Positions 60,414-64,000 of a stretch of 64,000 bases of DNA are shown piece by piece; the first letter of the stretch is position 1, and each line of letters begins with the position of its first letter. Made by a program: the position numbers and the translations under genes. Origin of the DNA: Gammaproteobacteria bacterium (GTDB lineage Bacteria; Pseudomonadota; Gammaproteobacteria; S012-40); assembly GCA_029884425.1 (NCBI GenBank), contig JAOUHV010000006.1:1-64000 (forward strand). The letters run 5' to 3'. The notes below the pieces were generated by a model. It did no database searches and was not told the origin of the DNA. It was given only the letters and a program-made list of their open reading frames with translations.

Positions 60414-60826
60414 TATTTGTCTTTCTGCTGTTCTTGCTGTTTCAGTTTTTCTTCTTTTTTGCGTTTAATCACATGACGCAAATCAACCATGTAGTAAATC
60501 AAAAAGCTCATTACGATAACCCAGGCCGCGCCCGCTGGAATTCCCCAGTCAAACCAATCGCGCTCAAACCCAGGGCGATTTCCCCAAAAGGGGAACGTCA
60601 ACCCTACAGCAATCAGCAGCAACAGGAAAAACAGCGCAACAAACCAATATGGAATAGAGGTTTGACTTTCCTCCATCTCCTCCAGCATTTCCCAGTCTTC
60701 CAGGCCCCGTTTCGCACGTCGGGTCTCCTTATCTTTGTAACCGAATTGATCTTCCGGTATGTCGCCCCACTTGGTTTCCTGAGTGATTGCGTGTTCGTTT
60801 TTACCTTCGTCTGGTTTATTTGTCAT
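60413..60826 (-). CDS. Two-helix membrane protein of the ccoG cluster
   Basis: The 137-residue protein has a hydrophilic N-terminus (residues 1-55, acidic, with WGDIPEDQFGYKDKETRRAKRGLEDWEMLEEM), two transmembrane helices (about 59-80 and 98-117) and a basic C-terminal tail (RHVIKRKKEEKLKQQEQQKDK). No named family is recognised. It starts within the last bases of ccoG, with GGAG six bases upstream of the ATG at 60826. Its position between ccoG and a c-type cytochrome suggests an oxidase-assembly or electron-transfer role, but this is inference. Confidence 0.65.
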   Translation of the reverse strand: MTNKPDEGKNEHAITQETKWGDIPEDQFGYKDKETRRAKRGLEDWEMLEEMEESQTSIPYWFVALFFLLLLIAVGLTFPFWGNRPGFERDWFDWGIPAGAAWVIVMSFLIYYMVDLRHVIKRKKEEKLKQQEQQKDK

Positions 60827-62129
60827 ATTTTGCTCCGGCAACAAAATGTTGAATACGGAAATTTGTTGACCAACCATTCTCTGCCTTTGCCCGCACTACA
60901 AAACTGTGCAAGCCCGCAGGCAGATCACGCAAAGTCAAAAACAAATCTCCGCGCCCTGCACCTTCAAAGCGATAACTTGGTGCCGTCAATGCGAAATTTT
61001 CGCTATTCAATCCTTCAACGCTGACGTTAAGCGTCACTGGCTCTAGCATTTTGGACGCTAAATTTATGCGATATTCATTGACCTGCCCTTGAATCGAAGG
61101 ACCCGATTGATACACGGTCAAATGATATGGCTGGTATGTCCACAAACCCCAGGCAAACAAGCCTACACCCAACAGCCAAACTGGAACCACCCAGAACAAG
61201 CGTTCGCGTACCGAGGCCACCGATTTGGTTGGATCGTGCCGCATTCCAGTACGTGGTCCCAACTTGAACTTCAGCAATCCGGGCACACCTTTTTTGCTGT
61301 GCACATTATCGCAGGCGGTAATACATGCCCCACAATTGGTACAACTGTCGTACTGGGTTGTTGCTCGCGGATCGATTTCCACCATGCATTGCGTCAAGCA
61401 ATAACTGCATTTATCACAATCCGCACGCCGAGCTTCGTCATATTCAATGTGCAAGGTGTCTTTGGTTTTGAATAAATACTGCCACATTCGATATATGCAC
61501 ATATACCGACACATAAAATGGCGAATCACCGCCAAATTTACAAACGTGACCAAAACAAAAACTGTGTATATCCAGTACAGACTTGCTGCGAGGCGCTCAT
61601 CCGGTTGAAAAGTGATAAACGACCAAATCGCCTGGGGGGGGAAAAAATACAGCATGGGAATTATCGCCAGCAACAACGACATTGCCAGCAACTTGATCGT
61701 CAACAACAACCAGTTGCCCACATGATTCTTGTTCGCCGCCACCTTGGCACGATCGCGATTTTCCCAGTCCACCACCGCTCGTTTGCCCAGGTGCTGCGCG
61801 GTCAATTTATTAGCCAACGACGAGAACGTATTTTGTGGACACGCCCAGCCACAAAAGGCGGTCCCTACCGTTGAATACACCATGATCATGGTCGCCGCCA
61901 CCGCCAACCAAAAACCAAACACGATCTCAAAATCGGAAAACCATATTTGATGACCAAGAACCACAAACCCGGAGGACACATCTATGCGGAATAAGCCCGT
62001 CACCGGTATGGCAATGAGAATCAAAATTGCCGCAATTTGGGCTGCTTGACGCTTCCACGCCAGGCCGCGCGCGTCTTGAATGCCTACTTTATTTATGGGT
62101 ATTTTGGACAGAGCTTCGTTTGCTTTCAT
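60816..62129 (-). CDS. ccoG: Cytochrome c oxidase accessory protein CcoG (FixG/RdxA)
   Basis: The 437-residue membrane protein has about five transmembrane helices and iron-sulfur sites: CGWACPQNTF, CDKCSYCLTQCM, and CTNCGACITACD. The C-terminal part is an Ig-like periplasmic domain (ending GWSTNFRIQHFVAGAKYDK). CcoG/RdxA is thought to reduce copper for insertion into cbb3-type oxidase. The ccoNOQP oxidase genes are not in this window. It heads a leftward cluster with a two-helix protein, a cytochrome c and a lipoprotein. Confidence 0.92.
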   Translation of the reverse strand: MKANEALSKIPINKVGIQDARGLAWKRQAAQIAAILILIAIPVTGLFRIDVSSGFVVLGHQIWFSDFEIVFGFWLAVAATMIMVYSTVGTAFCGWACPQNTFSSLANKLTAQHLGKRAVVDWENRDRAKVAANKNHVGNWLLLTIKLLAMSLLLAIIPMLYFFPPQAIWSFITFQPDERLAASLYWIYTVFVLVTFVNLAVIRHFMCRYMCIYRMWQYLFKTKDTLHIEYDEARRADCDKCSYCLTQCMVEIDPRATTQYDSCTNCGACITACDNVHSKKGVPGLLKFKLGPRTGMRHDPTKSVASVRERLFWVVPVWLLGVGLFAWGLWTYQPYHLTVYQSGPSIQGQVNEYRINLASKMLEPVTLNVSVEGLNSENFALTAPSYRFEGAGRGDLFLTLRDLPAGLHSFVVRAKAENGWSTNFRIQHFVAGAKYDK

Positions 62130-62276
62130 GCTTTTTATGCTAACACATTACCACTTTCGACCAACGTGGCAGTATCGCCCCATTTCAGCTGAGTTTCCAG
62201 CGGGATTGTCACAAGTCCGCCAATATCCGATCGTTATATTCGGGATTTATCACTCCCCAAAAGCCCTTTTCAGACC

Positions 62277-62305
62277 TTGCGCAATAAGGTTCGTTCATAT
62301 ATAGT
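62277..62305 (+). promoter_or_regulatory. Predicted sigma-70 promoter of the 42-residue membrane protein
   Basis: TTGCGC and TATAGT are separated by exactly 17 bases about 64 bp upstream of the ATG. It faces away from ccoG. The 239-bp divergent gap contains no clear FNR/Anr box. Confidence 0.6.
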
Positions 62306-62368
62306 CGGGCGAGTCACTTTATAAAGTGCGGCTGTTTCCAAACTATACACATAAGAGGGGTGGATGAC

Positions 62369-62497
62369 ATGGTTACAGAGATCGGTATTAACATTATTGT
62401 TCCGATTTTGGTATTTGCCTTCATTATCGTAGGCGCATACATGATGTCTAACTGGGCATTCCAGGACGTGTTGAAGCGTCGCTCTAACGGCGAGTAA
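62369..62497 (+). CDS. 42-residue single-helix membrane protein
   Basis: The short frame begins MVTEIGINIIVPILVFAFII and ends SNGE, with one transmembrane helix (residues 5-26) and a basic end (VLKRRSNGE). GAGGGGTGG precedes the ATG by about eight bases, a promoter lies upstream and a strong terminator 24 bp after the stop, so this is a complete small gene. A nearby out-of-frame ATG at 62364 is less well placed. No family was recognised. The setting next to ccoG suggests a link to respiratory complexes, similar in size to CydX/CcoQ-type subunits, but this is inference. Confidence 0.72.
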   Translation: MVTEIGINIIVPILVFAFIIVGAYMMSNWAFQDVLKRRSNGE

Positions 62498-62520
62498 TCG
62501 TCGTCATTGCTAGACACAGA

Positions 62521-62546
62521 AAAACCCGGCTTAGCCGGGTTTTTTG
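62521..62546. terminator. Bidirectional terminator after the small membrane protein gene
   Basis: AAAACCCGGC-tta-GCCGGGTTTT followed by more T residues lies 24 bases after the stop. It also serves the opposite spermidine-synthase-like gene. Confidence 0.93.
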
Positions 62547-62561
62547 TTGGCCGAAACCGGC

Positions 62562-64000
62562 TTATTTTTTCGCCAGCTCCGGATCATGCGGATTTAGCTC
62601 CAATAGTCGCGCCTTGATATCGTCTGCATTATCAAAAGCCCCGGATGCCATTTCCAAACGCCACAGCATCTTCAATGCATCGACATGATCAGGCCGCATC
62701 TCCACGATTCGCATTAACGCCTGAGACTTGCTCAATCCCTGCTGCACCGCCTGATCCAGACTGGCGAACATACGATCGGCCATCTCAAAACTAATCCAGC
62801 GATCAATTGGATTGGCCCGATATGCCTGCTCAAGGAAACTGGTCGCCTCTTCCTCGTCACCGCTAAGTTTGGCAAACCAGCTCGCATAGATCATGCTGGT
62901 GGCCTGGTAGGCCCTGCTGAACCGGTCAATATCGGCCAGCTCAACCAGCTCCAGCGACTCCCCCGCTACGGCCAAATTTGGCCGAATCTGCAGCAAGAAC
63001 CCCAAGGTCTTGCGCAGATCTATCGACTTGCTGTAGCGCGCCTCAGGAATTCTGAACTCAATGACCGGCGCCCACTCATCCTGGGTCGCCACGTCAAAAT
63101 CAGGAATTGTCCCCCAATATCGACCCAACCAGCTCCAAGCATCCTCATTGGCGAACACCCGCTCATCATTCATATCAGCCTTGGCGATTATCGTGGACGC
63201 TTTCACTCCCCGATTGGTACCCACCAGCGCCAAACGAAATCCATCCGCGAATATTTCCGCGCGTGGAAAGGCCTGTTTGAACGTATGCAAAATAATTTTC
63301 AATGACTCAACATCAAACTGATTCAGCGCAATCCACTGAACAAACACACCGTTGTCATTTAGACGACTTCTTACTCGTTCAAACTGCTGTCTGGATAATA
63401 ATGCGCTGCGTCCAACCAAATCCGGGTGAAACAAATCACCAACAATCACATCGAATTTTTTGTCTGTTGTTTTTATAAATCGACGTGCATCATCATTAAT
63501 CACATCAATTTTCTTAACAACACCGTCATTGGCAAATTCAAATTCATTGCCTGCCGCATCTATCGCCGCTTTAGATAACTCTACTGCAGAAATATTCGAA
63601 TTCACAAAGGGCAATGCACCTGCCGCCGAAATACCTGTCCCCAAACCAAGAAACAATACCTGCTCCGCTGACGGCGCTAGCAACAAAGGCAACGAGCCCT
63701 GAATACGCTGCACTGTTATCGCCGTCGGTTCCGTTGATGCATCCATGCGCTGCAGATCCGATAACAAAAACCGATGGCCTTGCGTATTTTGAATAACATG
63801 CGTCACTGCCAGCGCATTTTCTTGAACACTCAAATCTGCCGATTTCGCCTGCGCACTTGGCAACAGTACCGAAACACTCGGCCAAACAACAAAGAACATT
63901 GCTGCAATACTGAGCAATCCTGCGGTCGCAAAATACCAGCGCGTTTTCACCCAGTATGTCGCCACCAACAAAACAACAATCATTGCCAGTACCAAACTCG
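62562..64000 (-). CDS. Membrane-anchored spermidine-synthase-like protein (5' end outside window)
   Basis: The visible part is about 479 residues with an open frame to the window edge, so the true start is outside; a TTG at 63995 is probably internal. It begins with hydrophobic helices, then a class I methyltransferase-like spermidine synthase domain (VLFLGLGTGISAAGA, INDDARRFIKTTDKKFDVIVGDLFHP, and LLSRQQFERVRSRLNDNGVFVQWI) and a helical C-terminal extension with TPR-like pairs. Membrane-fused family members often do not make spermidine. The window also contains speD, so a polyamine role is possible but not shown. Confidence 0.78.
   Translation of the reverse strand, partial: SLVLAMIVVLLVATYWVKTRWYFATAGLLSIAAMFFVVWPSVSVLLPSAQAKSADLSVQENALAVTHVIQNTQGHRFLLSDLQRMDASTEPTAITVQRIQGSLPLLLAPSAEQVLFLGLGTGISAAGALPFVNSNISAVELSKAAIDAAGNEFEFANDGVVKKIDVINDDARRFIKTTDKKFDVIVGDLFHPDLVGRSALLSRQQFERVRSRLNDNGVFVQWIALNQFDVESLKIILHTFKQAFPRAEIFADGFRLALVGTNRGVKASTIIAKADMNDERVFANEDAWSWLGRYWGTIPDFDVATQDEWAPVIEFRIPEARYSKSIDLRKTLGFLLQIRPNLAVAGESLELVELADIDRFSRAYQATSMIYASWFAKLSGDEEEATSFLEQAYRANPIDRWISFEMADRMFASLDQAVQQGLSKSQALMRIVEMRPDHVDALKMLWRLEMASGAFDNADDIKARLLELNPHDPELAKK

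Overview
The window is 64 kb of a gammaproteobacterial chromosome. The evidence is the housekeeping gene order (leuS-lptE-holA-proA-nadD-rsfS-rlmH, maf-rng-yhdP-nit-tldD-pmbA, rpmE-nuclease-malic enzyme-mrcA...aroK-aroB-damX), a Vfr/CRP-type cAMP receptor, Coq7 (ubiquinone), LptE and HldD (lipopolysaccharide) and E. coli-type SpeD. The layout is closest to Pseudomonas/Cellvibrio-like lineages; the genus cannot be fixed from the sequence alone. Almost all of the DNA is coding and no rRNA, tRNA or CRISPR array was seen.

Layout. 1-913: end of an IS256-family transposase with its terminal repeat, abutting an AT-rich accessory gene with a PD-(D/E)XK-like motif. 1030-4794: thioesterase-like gene, LTA-synthase-like sulfatase, hldD and gloA. 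4807-23387: a long leftward block running from leuS through lptE, holA, proA, nadD, rsfS, rlmH, maf, rng, yhdP, nit, tldD and pmbA to a PAS histidine kinase. 23519-28837: zinc-ribbon protein, a 118-bp palindromic repeat touching the trpE stop codon, trpE, gph, porin, rpsI and rplM. 29103-33870: two iron-sulfur proteins, coq7, speD, VOC and OsmC proteins, crp. 33867-42692: aroE, SH3 protein, gamma-carbonic anhydrase, gor, prlC, sbcB, acyl-CoA synthetase. 42869-53552: rpmE, nuclease, malic enzyme, nucleotidyltransferase-like protein, mrcA, then aroK-aroB-dgt-WGR-damX. 53559-58788: DMT half-transporter, SET protein, cupin protein, outer-membrane-like protein, DUF2905, rpiA, ilvA. 58770-64000: orphan ParA, a ccoG cluster with a cytochrome c lipoprotein, a 42-residue membrane protein with its own promoter and terminator, and a truncated spermidine-synthase-like gene.

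How the genes work together. Aromatic amino-acid supply is represented by aroE, aroK, aroB and trpE. Envelope building is represented by hldD, lptE, yhdP, mrcA and damX. Translation and ribosome maturation are represented by leuS, rsfS, rlmH, rplM, rpsI and rpmE. Redox and detoxification functions are gor, gloA, OsmC and the iron-sulfur proteins. The pilMNOPQ genes usually found between mrcA and aroK in Pseudomonas-like genomes are missing here.

The less explained parts are the SET/cupin/DMT cluster (53.6-55.6 kb), the ccoG-linked cluster with the microprotein (59.7-62.5 kb), the IS-truncated nuclease-like gene at the left edge, and several dyad-symmetric intergenic elements. No complete new defence or biosynthetic system can be demonstrated; the first two clusters are the best candidates for undescribed function.
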